From positions 1 through 64,000 of the forward strand of contig CAYOPW010000001.1 of assembly GCA_964405975.1 (NCBI GenBank): 64,000 bases of DNA, given 5' to 3'. Position 1 is the first letter of the stretch, and each line of letters starts with the position of its first letter. The notes under the pieces were generated by a model, which was not told the DNA's origin, ran no database searches, and was given only the letters and a program-made list of their open reading frames with translations. Positions 46,145 through 54,943 of the stretch are shown one piece after another. Position numbers and translations under genes: made by a program. The DNA is from Hyphomicrobium_A sp964405975. Its GTDB lineage: Bacteria; Pseudomonadota; Alphaproteobacteria; Rhizobiales; Hyphomicrobiaceae.

Positions 46145-46870
46145 GTGAGCCAGCACCAACCCATGTTTAATGTGCCTAAAGTTGTTTTGGCCATTGGGGC
46201 ACTACTGGTTGGCGTTCATTTGGTCCTTTTCGTCTTACCTGAAGTTTGGCGAGAATGGCTGACGGTTGCGTTGGCATTCATCCCTGCGCGCTATGCTGGA
46301 TTTGCAGGAGCGCTACCTGGGGGCCCGATTGCTGCGGCAACCTCGTTCTTAACGCACACGCTCGTGCATGGCGACTTGGCTCACCTCATGTTCAATGCAG
46401 CTTGGCTCGTTGTGTTCGGCGGGGCTGTCGCCATGCGGATTGGCGCCATCCGCTTCCTGTTATTCTTTGCATTCTGTGCTGCGGCAGGAGCCCTGACATT
46501 CTTGATCCTCAATCCAGGTTTGATGGCTCCGGTTGTCGGGGCCTCCGGCGCGATATCCGGCCTCATGGGCGGGACGATGCGGTTCTTATTCAACGCGATT
46601 GATCGCGGCGGATTGTGGATGCTGCGTGGTGCGCCGCAAAAAGTGCCGCTGATGTCCATCTCGCAGATGCTAAATGACCGGCGCGTCTTGGCCGTGAGCG
46701 GGATATTTATCCTAATGAATATATTAGCCGTCTTTGGCATTGGCGGCGTCGCGGCGGGCGGGATCGCGTGGGAAGCCCATCTTGGCGGTTATTTTGCCGG
46801 CCTTCTTGCATTTGGTTTTTTTGAGCCAAAACCAAAGGTTCATTCACTAGACAAGCAAGTTCTGCATTGA
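46145..46870 (+). CDS. Rhomboid family intramembrane serine protease, 241 aa
   Basis: Six or more membrane helices with the rhomboid pattern: HTLVHGDLAHLMFNAAWLVV (histidine-rich helix), the catalytic serine in VGASGAISGLMGG and the paired histidine in WEAHLGGYFAGLLAF. Rhomboids cleave membrane substrates within the bilayer; the substrate is unknown. The GTG follows AGGAGG by 5 bases. The CBS gene follows on the same strand. Confidence 0.92.
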   Translation: MSQHQPMFNVPKVVLAIGALLVGVHLVLFVLPEVWREWLTVALAFIPARYAGFAGALPGGPIAAATSFLTHTLVHGDLAHLMFNAAWLVVFGGAVAMRIGAIRFLLFFAFCAAAGALTFLILNPGLMAPVVGASGAISGLMGGTMRFLFNAIDRGGLWMLRGAPQKVPLMSISQMLNDRRVLAVSGIFILMNILAVFGIGGVAAGGIAWEAHLGGYFAGLLAFGFFEPKPKVHSLDKQVLH

Positions 46871-47056
46871 GTACTTGCGTCCAATTCACGATTGCATCAC
46901 CATAAGCGGCCCGGGATGTCCGCTGATGTTCCTGGTTAATTGCGAAACGTCTGTGTATCGCATGCAGAGACAGCGTATCGTTGCATTCTCTCGAAGGGAG
47001 ATGCGCACACAACCAGTTCCTCGCTTCGATGGGGCAGCGTATTGGGAGGAAGGGCC

Positions 47057-47488
47057 GTGAATATCGCTCAACTCTTAAAAGCAAAGGGCCGCGCGGTGAC
47101 TACCGCTCGACCTGGCCTAAAGTTGCTCGACATCATCGCCTCTCTTGCATCGAAAAGGATTGGTGCAATTATTATCGTCGGGGATAAGGGCGAGCTTGCA
47201 GGGATCATCTCGGAGCGTGACATCATCCATGCTCTGGCTAAATCCGGCGAGGCTGTGCTTCAGGATCCCGTCTCCAAGCACATGACGCGCGACGTCGTCA
47301 CGTGTCAGGAATCAACGACAATCGATGAGGTGATGGAGCTTATGACGCAAGGCCGTTTCCGGCATATCACCGTGATTGAGGACGGTGCACTGGTCGGGAT
47401 CATTTCCATCGGCGACGTCGTTAAGAATCACATCGCGGAAGTAGAGATGGAAGTGACTGCAATGCGCGGCTACTTCGCGACCGGTTAA
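47057..47488 (+). CDS. CBS-domain pair protein, 143 aa
   Basis: Two CBS motifs: VTTARPGLKLLDIIASLASK with IGAIIIVGDKGELAGIISER, then SKHMTRDVVTCQESTTIDEV with GALVGIISIGDVVKNH. CBS pairs bind adenosine nucleotides and regulate partners. The protein has no other domain and the partner is unknown. The GTG at 47057 has GGGAGGAAGGG 3-10 bases ahead; the longer frame from 46940 reads like leader. Confidence 0.9.
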   Translation: MNIAQLLKAKGRAVTTARPGLKLLDIIASLASKRIGAIIIVGDKGELAGIISERDIIHALAKSGEAVLQDPVSKHMTRDVVTCQESTTIDEVMELMTQGRFRHITVIEDGALVGIISIGDVVKNHIAEVEMEVTAMRGYFATG

Positions 47489-47527
47489 GTTCGGGCGACG
47501 AGTCCACTACGCTTAAGTCAGACGGAT

Positions 47528-48493
47528 TCAAGTGACGCCTTGCACGGCATCTGATTTGGTGCGGGAAATGCGGCGGCGCGCTTCGATCTCACGCGTCATG
47601 TCTCCAAGCTCGCGGTTGGCGGCTTTTTCACCGCGCTCGATGAGTTCATCGGCACGGTGGAAGTCAAACAGACCAATCCCAGTTAGTCGCGGACTTATCA
47701 TCATGTCTGGCGGATCACCGGCCAATCGTGAACGTGCGATGCGGTCTTGTACAATGTTGAAGGCTTCCACCATGACGGTCGAGATGCCAGGAGCCGTCTC
47801 GCCCTTACCAAAAATCTGACGCCGCAGCAGCCTGCGCACGGCCATGCCATTTTTGCCGAGAATTGGCTGCTCGGGTTCGGGTTCGGGAGGGGCCTCAACA
47901 ATGTCGGGCTCAAAATGCGGCACGATGGTACCGCGGCCGCACATGTCGAAGTTTAGGTTGACGGCGATTACGTAGCGGGCGCCGTGGGCACGGCACACTG
48001 AGACGGGAATCGGATTGACCAACGCTCCGTCAAACAGCCAGCGGTCATTTATCTTCACCGGCTTAAAAACGCCTGGCAATGCATAAGATGCGCGAACGGC
48101 GTCGACAACACGTCCGTGCGATAACCAGATCTCATGGCCAGTGCCAATTTCGGTTGCAACCGCCGTAAAGCGCGGGTCCAATTCCTCGATGTGACGGTCG
48201 CCAAGCTCCTGGTCGAGCCGCTGGCAAAGCCGCTGCCCATTTATTAGGCCAGTGCCTGCAAAATTGAAGTCGAGGTAGCCAAAGACGCGCCTGCGGGTCA
48301 GCTCCCGAGCGAAATCTTCCAAAGCGTCTAGATGGCCTGCGGCAAAGCAGGCCCCAACAACTGCGCCGATCGACGTTCCCACGATTATGTCAGGCTTGAT
48401 CCCGGCTTGGGCAAGGGCTTTGACGACGCCGATGTGCGCCCAGCCACGCGCCGCTCCGCCTCCTAACGCCAAGCCAATTTTTGCCTTTGCCAT
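47528..48493 (-). CDS. Patatin-like phospholipase family protein, 321 aa
   Basis: The fold starts with IGLALGGGAARGWAHIGVVK (oxyanion loop), then the nucleophile in IVGTSIGAVVGA, and the aspartate in WLFDGALVNPIPVS. A C-terminal extension of about 130 residues is polar and unclear. These are serine lipases or esterases with a Ser-Asp dyad. ATG 48493 is used because the fold starts immediately; an ATG at 48523 extends it by ten residues. Confidence 0.9.
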   Translation of the reverse strand: MAKAKIGLALGGGAARGWAHIGVVKALAQAGIKPDIIVGTSIGAVVGACFAAGHLDALEDFARELTRRRVFGYLDFNFAGTGLINGQRLCQRLDQELGDRHIEELDPRFTAVATEIGTGHEIWLSHGRVVDAVRASYALPGVFKPVKINDRWLFDGALVNPIPVSVCRAHGARYVIAVNLNFDMCGRGTIVPHFEPDIVEAPPEPEPEQPILGKNGMAVRRLLRRQIFGKGETAPGISTVMVEAFNIVQDRIARSRLAGDPPDMMISPRLTGIGLFDFHRADELIERGEKAANRELGDMTREIEARRRISRTKSDAVQGVT

Positions 48494-48709
48494 CGTCAGC
48501 CACCGATTTGTGCCGCGCACCATTCGCCGGTCTTTTCAGAACAGCAATTTACGTGCCGCCCTCCGACCCCGGCCAGGATGCGCGCATTAAAGGTCGCCTC
48601 CTTTAACTATAGGAAGCCAACGTTAATTTAGCACTGTTTAGTGAGTCGGGGATGAATGAGCGACGGCTACGTGGTAGGTTTTTTTTAAGGTGTAACTTTG
48701 TCAACGCGC

Positions 48710-49147
48710 CTACGTATTTCCAACGACCGGCGTAAGCCGTAAAGTGGGCGTTGGTGCAGCGCCAAGGGGCACGGAGCGGTAAAAACAACTGCGCTGCCCC
48801 GTATGACAGGCAAGACCATCACCTTCAACATTGACGCGCAGCCAGATGACGTCTTGGTCACAATCAATGCGCATCTCGATGACGGTAAGCGTATTGCCGC
48901 TCTCTTCACCTTTTCGCCAAAGGCCTCTGCGCGAGCGACTCCAAAAGTTGGCGGCGCGGGTTTCGATGGTGCGGGCCAACGCGTCCCCGTTCATCCAGGC
49001 AAACATCAAGACCTCGCCTGATGACGCATCGGTGACAATCGCGGGGATTAAGCCGTCGGCATCAAACTTCGGCTGAAAGGCCGTTCCGGCTTCAACCGCT
49101 TGCTTGCTGCCGCGCGATGTGAATTTAGGATTTGTCGTATCAGACAT
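48710..49147 (-). CDS. hisI: Phosphoribosyl-AMP cyclohydrolase, 145 aa
   Basis: Opens the purine ring of phosphoribosyl-AMP in histidine synthesis. The family pattern is visible: IPAIVTDASSGEVLMFAWMN, ETRAANFWSRSRRGLWRKGE, GNTLTVIEMRIDCDQDVIWL (metal site) and ACHTGQRSCFYRS. No HisE fusion is present. It lies 53 bp downstream of folE on the same strand, an order seen in other Rhizobiales. Confidence 0.96.
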   Translation of the reverse strand: MSDTTNPKFTSRGSKQAVEAGTAFQPKFDADGLIPAIVTDASSGEVLMFAWMNGDALARTIETRAANFWSRSRRGLWRKGEESGNTLTVIEMRIDCDQDVIWLRVNVEGDGLACHTGQRSCFYRSVPLGAAPTPTLRLTPVVGNT

Positions 49148-49200
49148 CTTTCCTGCTCTTCATGAAATTGCGTGCGGTGCGTAAGAACACATGGAATTTG

Positions 49201-49821
49201 TTATTCGCTATGCGGGCCTTGCACCACCTTTAGAAAACGGTCTCGCCAGCTTTCGTCTGTTCGGAACACGCCGGTGAAGTGAGTCGTCACCATCGTGGCA
49301 CCTGGCTGGTTGACTGCGCGTAGAGTCATGCATTGGTGCACGGCGCTGATCATGACGGCCACGCCCTTGGGCGCAAGCACTTGCTGGATCGTGCTTGCGA
49401 TCTGTGCGGTGAGCGACTCTTGAACCTGTAGCCGGTGCGCAAATATGTCGACCACGCGCGCAAGCTTCGATAGGCCGACGACACGCCTATCGGGAACATA
49501 GGCGACATGTGCCACGCCAACGAAAGGAGTAATGTGGTGCTCGCAGTGACTCTCTAAGCGAACATCGCGCAGCAAGATCATGTCCGCATAACCGGAGACA
49601 TCCTCAAAAGTGCGCGCAAGCTCAGCTGCAGGGTCCTCATGATATCCGCAAAAGCGTTCCTCAAAGGCATCGGCGACGCGCTGGGGCGTATTGGTCAGGC
49701 CCGGCCGGCCGGGATCGTCGCCCGCCCAGGCGAGCAGCGTACGCACGGCGTCTTCCGCCTCGTCGCGGGAGGGGCGGCGCTTTGTGGGATTTGTTGCTTG
49801 AATGCTCGCAGTTTTCTTCAC
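49201..49821 (-). CDS. folE: GTP cyclohydrolase I, 206 aa
   Basis: Converts GTP to dihydroneopterin triphosphate, the common precursor of folate and, via QueD, queuosine. The zinc ligands are visible in VRLESHCEHHITPFVG and VHQCMTLRAV, and the fold carries VGLSKLARVVDIFAHRLQVQ. The GTG at 49821 is chosen, as AAAGG lies 7 bases ahead and homologues start near here; the long frame reaches 49902. The queuosine genes lie about 11 kb away, downstream. Confidence 0.95.
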   Translation of the reverse strand: MKKTASIQATNPTKRRPSRDEAEDAVRTLLAWAGDDPGRPGLTNTPQRVADAFEERFCGYHEDPAAELARTFEDVSGYADMILLRDVRLESHCEHHITPFVGVAHVAYVPDRRVVGLSKLARVVDIFAHRLQVQESLTAQIASTIQQVLAPKGVAVMISAVHQCMTLRAVNQPGATMVTTHFTGVFRTDESWRDRFLKVVQGPHSE

Positions 49822-49977
49822 TTTTGACCTTTCGCACCAACCCTCAATATCGTGGGCGCGCCGGATCTTCGTCAGGCAAATGCCCTTTTGGGCTGGCCTC
49901 ACCTATATTATTGGATGTGGCATGAGAATAGGGAAGTGGGGAGGGGCATTGGCCTCTATCACGCGTTAAGCTTTGCA

Positions 49978-50469
49978 ATGGCCGATCTGGACGAGATCTA
50001 TAATACGAAGCTTCTGGAGCTAGCGGCGCACATTCCGCGCTCTGAGCGGCTGAAAGCGCCCGATGCAACAGCGACCGCCCATTCAAAGCTGTGCGGTTCG
50101 ACGGTCAGCATTGATCTGAGCATGCGTGACGACCGGGTGACGGACTTTGGCCAGACGGTAAAGGCCTGTCTACTTGGACAGGCAACATGTGCGGTCGTTG
50201 GGGAGAATATCATTGGCGCGACCTCGCAAGAGGTGCACGAGGCCAGCGCGGCGATGCGCCGGATGCTTAAGGAGCAGGGTCCGCCGCCGACGGGGCGGTT
50301 TGCCGACCTGGTCCTATTGGAGCCGGTGCGTCACTACAAGGCGCGGCACGGCTCGGTGATGTTGGTGTTTGAGGCACTTGAGCAAGCGATCGCCGAGATC
50401 GAGGGCCGCGAGGAAAAGCGTGGAGGAGAGCCCTCGCTTAGGCAGACGAGTGGCGAGCCTCATCTATGA
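49978..50469 (+). CDS. Iron-sulfur cluster scaffold (NifU/IscU-like) family protein, 163 aa
   Basis: The SufU/NifU-like pattern is visible: IYNTKLLELAAHIPRSERLK, SKLCGSTVSIDLSMRDDR, GQTVKACLLGQATCAVVGEN. The three cysteines (CGSTV, KACLLG, TCAVV) fit those that hold clusters in the family. Its partner is not known; orthologues lie beside folE and hisI in Rhizobiales. ATG 49978 is used; the site ahead is weak. Its stop overlaps yidD (ATGA). Confidence 0.8.
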   Translation: MADLDEIYNTKLLELAAHIPRSERLKAPDATATAHSKLCGSTVSIDLSMRDDRVTDFGQTVKACLLGQATCAVVGENIIGATSQEVHEASAAMRRMLKEQGPPPTGRFADLVLLEPVRHYKARHGSVMLVFEALEQAIAEIEGREEKRGGEPSLRQTSGEPHL

Positions 50470-50759
50470 GCGTCGCGCGCACCCTATTGAAGGCGCCGAT
50501 CCATGCCTATCGTTGGACGCTGAAACCTTATGTAGGCTGGCACTGCCGGCATGTGCCGACGTGCTCTGAATACGCGCTTGAAGCCATCGATAAGAACGGC
50601 GCATGGAAAGGCCTATGGCTAACGGTCTCTCGGCTAACGCGTTGTCACCCCTGGGGAACGCAGGGACATGATCCCGTTCCCGACCTCACCGCGGAGCGCC
50701 ATCCATTCACCCCCTGGCGCTATGGGCGCTGGAAGGGACTGCGGCATCCCACCGGATGA
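50466..50759 (+). CDS. yidD: Membrane protein insertion efficiency factor YidD, 97 aa
   Basis: The family is recognised by APIHAYRWTLKPYVGWHCRH, VPTCSEYALEAIDKNG and TRCHPWGTQGHDPVP, with an amphipathic helix at the start. YidD assists YidC in inserting inner-membrane proteins. In many bacteria it lies near rnpA and yidC; here it is cotranscribed with the NifU-like gene, whose stop it overlaps by ATGA, and precedes thrS. Confidence 0.92.
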   Translation: MSVARTLLKAPIHAYRWTLKPYVGWHCRHVPTCSEYALEAIDKNGAWKGLWLTVSRLTRCHPWGTQGHDPVPDLTAERHPFTPWRYGRWKGLRHPTG

Positions 50760-50834
50760 CATCTGCGCCCAGCTCCCCTATATACCTCGCATCTTACCTG
50801 CTTGGTTGGCAGCGATTGAGAGGAGATGAGGTCG

Positions 50835-52811
50835 ATGCCCGAAATCAGTTTGACGTTTCCCGATGGCGCAAAGCGCGCGGTGGAAAAGGGCATCACCGGT
50901 AAGGCCCTGGCCGAGAGCATTTCCAAAAGTCTGGCAAAAAAAGCCGTCGCCGTCTCGCTTGATGGTACGCTTGCCGATCTGGCCGATCCAATCGACGCCG
51001 ACGCCAAAATCAGAATTATTACCCGCACGGACCCGGAGGCCTTAGATCTGATCCGGCACGATTGCGCACACGTGATGGCTGAAGCTGTGCAGTCGCTGTG
51101 GCCAAAGGTGCAGGTCACCATTGGCCCCGTGATCGAGAACGGCTTTTATTACGATTTTGCCAAACAAGAACCTTTCCATCCCGACGATCTTGCTAAGATC
51201 GAAAAGCGGATGCACGAGATCATCCAGAAAAACGCGCCCTTCACCAAGGAAGTGTGGAGCCGCAAACAGGCGAAGGATTTCTTCAAGAAGACCGGCGAGT
51301 TGTTCAAGATCGAGCTTGTCGATGCCATCCCTGAGGGTGAAGAGATCAAGATCTATAAGCAGGGTGAGTGGCTCGATCTGTGCCGCGGGCCTCACATGAC
51401 CTCCACCGGTCAAGTCGGCAAAGCGTTCAAGCTGCAAAAAATTGCAGGCGCATATTGGCGCGGTGATCCCAACAAGCCGATGCTTCAGCGCATCTACGGC
51501 ACGGCGTGGGCAAGCGGGGAGGAACTGCAGGCTCACCTGAAGATGCTGGAGGAGGCAGAAAAGCGCGACCACCGGCGTCTGGGCCGCGAGATGGACCTGT
51601 TCCACTTCCAGGAGGAGGCGCCGGGGTCCGTGTTCTGGCACCCGAAAGGTTGGACGCTATTCCAAATCTTAATCGAGTACATGCGCCGGCGTCAGAACGC
51701 GGCTGGCTACCGCGAGGTCAACTCACCAGACATGTTAGATCGCGGGCTTTGGGAATTGTCCGGCCATTGGGAGAAGTTCCGCGAGAACATGTTCATCACC
51801 GAGACGGAGGATGAGCGCGTCTTCTGCTGTAAACCCATGAACTGCCCCGGCCATGTGCAGATCTATAAGCACGGTCTCAAGAGTTATCGTGATCTACCCT
51901 TAAAGCTGGCAGAATTTGGCAAGGTGCATCGCTATGAGCCGAGCGGGGCGCTGCACGGGCTCATGCGCGTGCGCCACTTCACGCAAGATGACGCGCATAT
52001 TTTTATAACGGAAGACCAGTTGATGGAGGAATGCCTCGCCATCAATGACCAGCTTTTATCGATCTATGAGGACTTCGGCTTCACCGACGTCGTCGTGGCG
52101 CTATCGACGCGGCCGGAAAAACGCGTGGGTTCCGATGAGCAGTGGGACCGCGCCGAGAAGGTTATGGGCAAAGTGTTAGAGGAAATTGCCAAGCGTGGCG
52201 GGGGACGCAACAAGACCGTGGTTAACCCGGGCGAGGGCGCCTTCTACGGACCGAAATTCGAATACATCCTGCGCGACGCCATTGGCCGCATTTGGCAGTG
52301 CGGGACGACGCAGGTGGACTTCAACATGCCGGGCCGGCTTGGTGCCTTTTACATCGATGAGCATTCTGAAAAGAAGGTGCCGGTGATGATCCACCGCGCC
52401 ATCTTCGGTTCGCTGGAGCGCTTTGCGGGAATATTGATCGAGAACCACGCAGGACATTTCCCGCTGTGGATAGCGCCGCTACAGATCGTGGTGGCAACGA
52501 TCGTTTCTGATGCCGACGCGTATGCGCTTGAGGTTGTGAGCAAACTAAAGGCGGCAGGCCTGCGTGCCGAGGTCGATCTGAGAAACGAGAAGATCAACTA
52601 CAAGGTGCGCGAGCACTCGTTGGCAAAGGTGCCCGTGATGCTGGTTGTGGGCAAGCGCGAGGCCGAAGAGGGCAAGGTTTCGATGCGCCGGCTGGGCAGT
52701 CAGGACCAGCAGGTAATGGTGCTTGATGAGGCCATTGCCCTTTTGGCCGATGAAGCGGTGCCGCCTGACTTAAAGCGCGCACGTGTAGCGCAAGTGGGGA
52801 AGGCGGCTTAA
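50835..52811 (+). CDS. thrS: Threonyl-tRNA synthetase, 658 aa
   Basis: Charges tRNA-Thr. N-terminal TGS domain (ISLTFPDGAKRAVEKGITGK), editing domain with HDCAHVMAEAVQSLWPKVQV, and class II core with motif 2 (LKLAEFGKVHRYEPSGALHG) and motif 3 (KVPVMIHRAIFGSLERFAGI), ending in the anticodon-binding domain (IVVATIVSDADAYALEVVSK). Length fits. The ATG at 50835 follows GGAG by 8 bases. No T-box or other leader element was seen. Confidence 0.98.
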   Translation: MPEISLTFPDGAKRAVEKGITGKALAESISKSLAKKAVAVSLDGTLADLADPIDADAKIRIITRTDPEALDLIRHDCAHVMAEAVQSLWPKVQVTIGPVIENGFYYDFAKQEPFHPDDLAKIEKRMHEIIQKNAPFTKEVWSRKQAKDFFKKTGELFKIELVDAIPEGEEIKIYKQGEWLDLCRGPHMTSTGQVGKAFKLQKIAGAYWRGDPNKPMLQRIYGTAWASGEELQAHLKMLEEAEKRDHRRLGREMDLFHFQEEAPGSVFWHPKGWTLFQILIEYMRRRQNAAGYREVNSPDMLDRGLWELSGHWEKFRENMFITETEDERVFCCKPMNCPGHVQIYKHGLKSYRDLPLKLAEFGKVHRYEPSGALHGLMRVRHFTQDDAHIFITEDQLMEECLAINDQLLSIYEDFGFTDVVVALSTRPEKRVGSDEQWDRAEKVMGKVLEEIAKRGGGRNKTVVNPGEGAFYGPKFEYILRDAIGRIWQCGTTQVDFNMPGRLGAFYIDEHSEKKVPVMIHRAIFGSLERFAGILIENHAGHFPLWIAPLQIVVATIVSDADAYALEVVSKLKAAGLRAEVDLRNEKINYKVREHSLAKVPVMLVVGKREAEEGKVSMRRLGSQDQQVMVLDEAIALLADEAVPPDLKRARVAQVGKAA

Positions 52812-52859
52812 TCCTCACGCTTATTATGTCCGTTCGTGGTATTTGATTCCTGATGACAG

Positions 52860-53729
52860 TCAATCTGTAGGTTTGTGCAAGGCGGGAGTCTTGTCGACAA
52901 GCCGCCTTAGGCCGTCGAGCAAGGGCTCATAGGATTCTTCATCCCGGTCTTCGGGATATGCCAAATAAACCGGATAGACGAAACGCCGTGCGCGCTCGAC
53001 GATCTTCAACCGGCCGTCGGCCAAATAGGGAGCAGCAATCCGCAGCGGGAAGTAACCGGCGGCCTTGGCGTCAAACAAGTAGTTTACGCCGATCGCTCCA
53101 AGATCCAAATGCAGGCCCGAGGACGCGAGCTCTGGATAAGTATCCGCGTGGTCTGCCTCAAACTCAGGCCCCCAGTTGACGAACACATACCCGCGACCTG
53201 GCTTACGCGCAGAGCCGTCGCCGCTGCTCACCAGCACAAGTTCTTCATCGAGAATATGCTCGATGACGATCCCTGCGCGGGTCTGTGCTCTATAGACAAT
53301 CGCCAAATCCAGCGTGCCTTCCGAGAGCCTTTCGATCAATACGTTTGAGGCGCCAACCGATGTTGTGACTGCGATGTGAGAGTGCGTATCACGCAGCCAA
53401 GCGACCCACTTTAACAAGAACCCTTCCCAGAGGCTGAGCTGTGCACCCACCGCAAGATGGTCTGTGTGGTGATCTGACAGGGCGACATCAAGCTGAGCAT
53501 GCCGCCAGACGCGTAGCAGCGCTGTCGCGTGGCGTTGAAACTGTTCACCGGCCGGCGTCAACTTCGCGCCGGCCTTGGAGCGTTCAAACAGTGAGCGACC
53601 GAGAACGTCTTCTAGCGTCCTAATACGTGTACTCACTGTTGATTGGGTAACGCAGAGCCGTACGGCTGCGTCCTTGAAGTTTCCAGCCTCGACAATTGCC
53701 TGGAATGTTCGTGCGAGCGTGATGTCCAT
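52860..53729 (-). CDS. LysR family transcriptional regulator, 289 aa
   Basis: The N-terminal winged helix DITLARTFQAIVEAGNFKDA with RLCVTQSTVSTRIRTLEDVL and the periplasmic-binding-type effector domain (AIVYRAQTRAGIVIEHILDE, LVSSGDGSARKPGRGYV) match LysR proteins. The effector pocket is not identifiable. The ATG at 53729 is used because the helix-turn-helix begins there; the longer frame to 53831 lacks a site. No divergent target gene is obvious: to the right lie a small basic ORF and a secreted protein. Confidence 0.88.
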   Translation of the reverse strand: MDITLARTFQAIVEAGNFKDAAVRLCVTQSTVSTRIRTLEDVLGRSLFERSKAGAKLTPAGEQFQRHATALLRVWRHAQLDVALSDHHTDHLAVGAQLSLWEGFLLKWVAWLRDTHSHIAVTTSVGASNVLIERLSEGTLDLAIVYRAQTRAGIVIEHILDEELVLVSSGDGSARKPGRGYVFVNWGPEFEADHADTYPELASSGLHLDLGAIGVNYLFDAKAAGYFPLRIAAPYLADGRLKIVERARRFVYPVYLAYPEDRDEESYEPLLDGLRRLVDKTPALHKPTD

Positions 53730-53880
53730 TGAAGGCCAGTGTCCTGGGCCGCAGTTCACTTCAACTTTTTCAAACTGAAGCTCCGGAAAATATCGTTTGT
53801 CAAATTCGAAAAGCGCGATCATAAATCCCAATACTGGCTATGAGGCCAGTATCGATTCAAGGAAATCAGGGAACGGCAAG

Positions 53881-53991
53881 ATGAAACGACAGAAACCGGG
53901 CTCAACATCGCGGAAAACCAGCGGACCAGCGGTCGGAAAACCCAAAACGACAGCAAAAGCCGCCGCAGCTTCGGCCAAGGCGAAGAGATAA
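53881..53991 (+). CDS. Possible small basic peptide, 36 aa
   Basis: Low-complexity, lysine- and alanine-rich (MKRQKPGSTSRKTSGPAVGK, then KPKTTAKAAAASAKAKR). It resembles histone-H1-like tails, which are common by chance in GC-rich DNA. The ribosome site is weak (AGGGAA far ahead). It lies 20 bp before the secreted protein gene and could be a leader ORF. Supported mainly by position, so treat as tentative. Confidence 0.25.
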   Translation: MKRQKPGSTSRKTSGPAVGKPKTTAKAAAASAKAKR

Positions 53992-54011
53992 GGCTGCGAG
54001 GAGTTGATCTC

Positions 54012-54371
54012 ATGAAGAAATTCGAAATATTGGCACTAGTGGGCACCGTGGGAGTGCTTGGCATAGTCTGGCCGGCAGAAGCCTTCACCATCATAAACCG
54101 TGATGCGCAGCCGCATGTTCTGAAAATCATCGAAGGTGATAATGAGCGTGAGGTCAGTATCGAGCCTTATGGGCAGGCCGGCGATCTCTGCAGTTCGACA
54201 TGTGATGTCGTCGTCGATGACGGTCCTGACTTCTACGAGGTTGCGGCGAGCGAGTCGCTGTCCATCGAGGAAGGCGTGCTAATGGCCGCCGACGAGGCGG
54301 CTGATGAGCCTACAGAAGAACCAACCGAGGAGCCTACGGAGGAACCGGTCGAGGAGCCGACCCAAGAATAA
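54012..54371 (+). CDS. Small secreted protein with C-terminal Pro-Thr-Glu repeats, 119 aa
   Basis: Signal peptide (EILALVGTVGVLGIVWPAEA) then a globular part of about 65 residues with INRDAQPHVLKIIEGDNERE and a CSSTC pair, then an acidic stretch that ends in about four EPTEEP-type repeats. The acidic, proline-rich tail is unstructured and may be a surface or periplasmic spacer. GAGGAG lies 8 bases ahead of the ATG, and a hairpin terminator follows. Function unknown. Confidence 0.65.
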   Translation: MKKFEILALVGTVGVLGIVWPAEAFTIINRDAQPHVLKIIEGDNEREVSIEPYGQAGDLCSSTCDVVVDDGPDFYEVAASESLSIEEGVLMAADEAADEPTEEPTEEPTEEPVEEPTQE

Positions 54372-54414
54372 CAAACCGAAGTGGTCGTGGTTAAGTTTAG
54401 CGTGCACGGCCGTT

Positions 54415-54787
54415 TAGCGGCACCGATCCATCTCGGTGCCGCAATTTGCTTTTTGGAAGTCACATGGGACGAGTTCGAGCAGTTTGCCGTCAGCAATGTC
54501 AAAGTACGCACCACGAAGACGCAAGGTGCCATTGCCCAGCCGCTCTTGGATAAATGGTAACGTCTTCAGGTTCTCGATCGATTTGCGACGTTCCGCACAA
54601 CGAACAGCTCGCCCGGACCGGCGCTGAAGATGGGTGCGGGATCAACGCGGCTGTCACAGCACGCAATCTCCATCGTTTTGGGCGCTTGACCGTCTTCGGC
54701 CAGCGACCGGTAACGATCGGCTTCGGGTGGATTCAGATCGGACTGAAATCGGCGATAGCCGCTCACCAATTCAGCAACGTCACGCAT
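54415..54787 (-). pseudogene. Beta-carbonic anhydrase remnant with internal deletion
   Basis: The first 69 codons match a CynT-type beta-carbonic anhydrase: AELVSGYRRFQSDLNPPE, IACCDSRVDPAP with the first zinc cysteine, and PGELFVVRNVAN. The reading then stops within five codons. In the next frame a typical enzyme end appears: IENLKTLPFIQERLGNGTLR and LRGAYFDIADGKLLELVP. The central part of about 90 residues, with the GHxxCG zinc ligands, is missing, and the join (near 54575-54590) shifts the frame. It cannot make active enzyme. An AAGGAG site still precedes the ATG at 54787. Confidence 0.85.
54418..54455 (+). terminator. Intrinsic terminator after the repeat-tailed gene
   Basis: A perfect 10-bp stem (GCGGCACCGA with TCGGTGCCGC) around a six-base loop, then AATTTGCTTTTT. 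It lies 47 bp past the stop at 54371. It falls within the last codons of the carbonic anhydrase remnant on the other strand. Confidence 0.7.
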
Positions 54788-54943
54788 TCCAACTCCTTCG
54801 TCGCGTTGAGGGGCGTTGTCTGAAGCTTTCAAGTTCTCAACCGGGAGATTTAGGACCAAGGGGGCTTTCAGGCTGTCACGAAGTAAACAGCCACGCCGGT
54901 GATTGAGCGAGCCAAGGAGCACGATGTAGAAAGTTGGGTAAGC

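Noticed and set aside
50760..50834. T-box or other leader element ahead of thrS
   Set aside because: The spacer is too short and shows no specifier or antiterminator pattern; T-boxes are not expected in this group.
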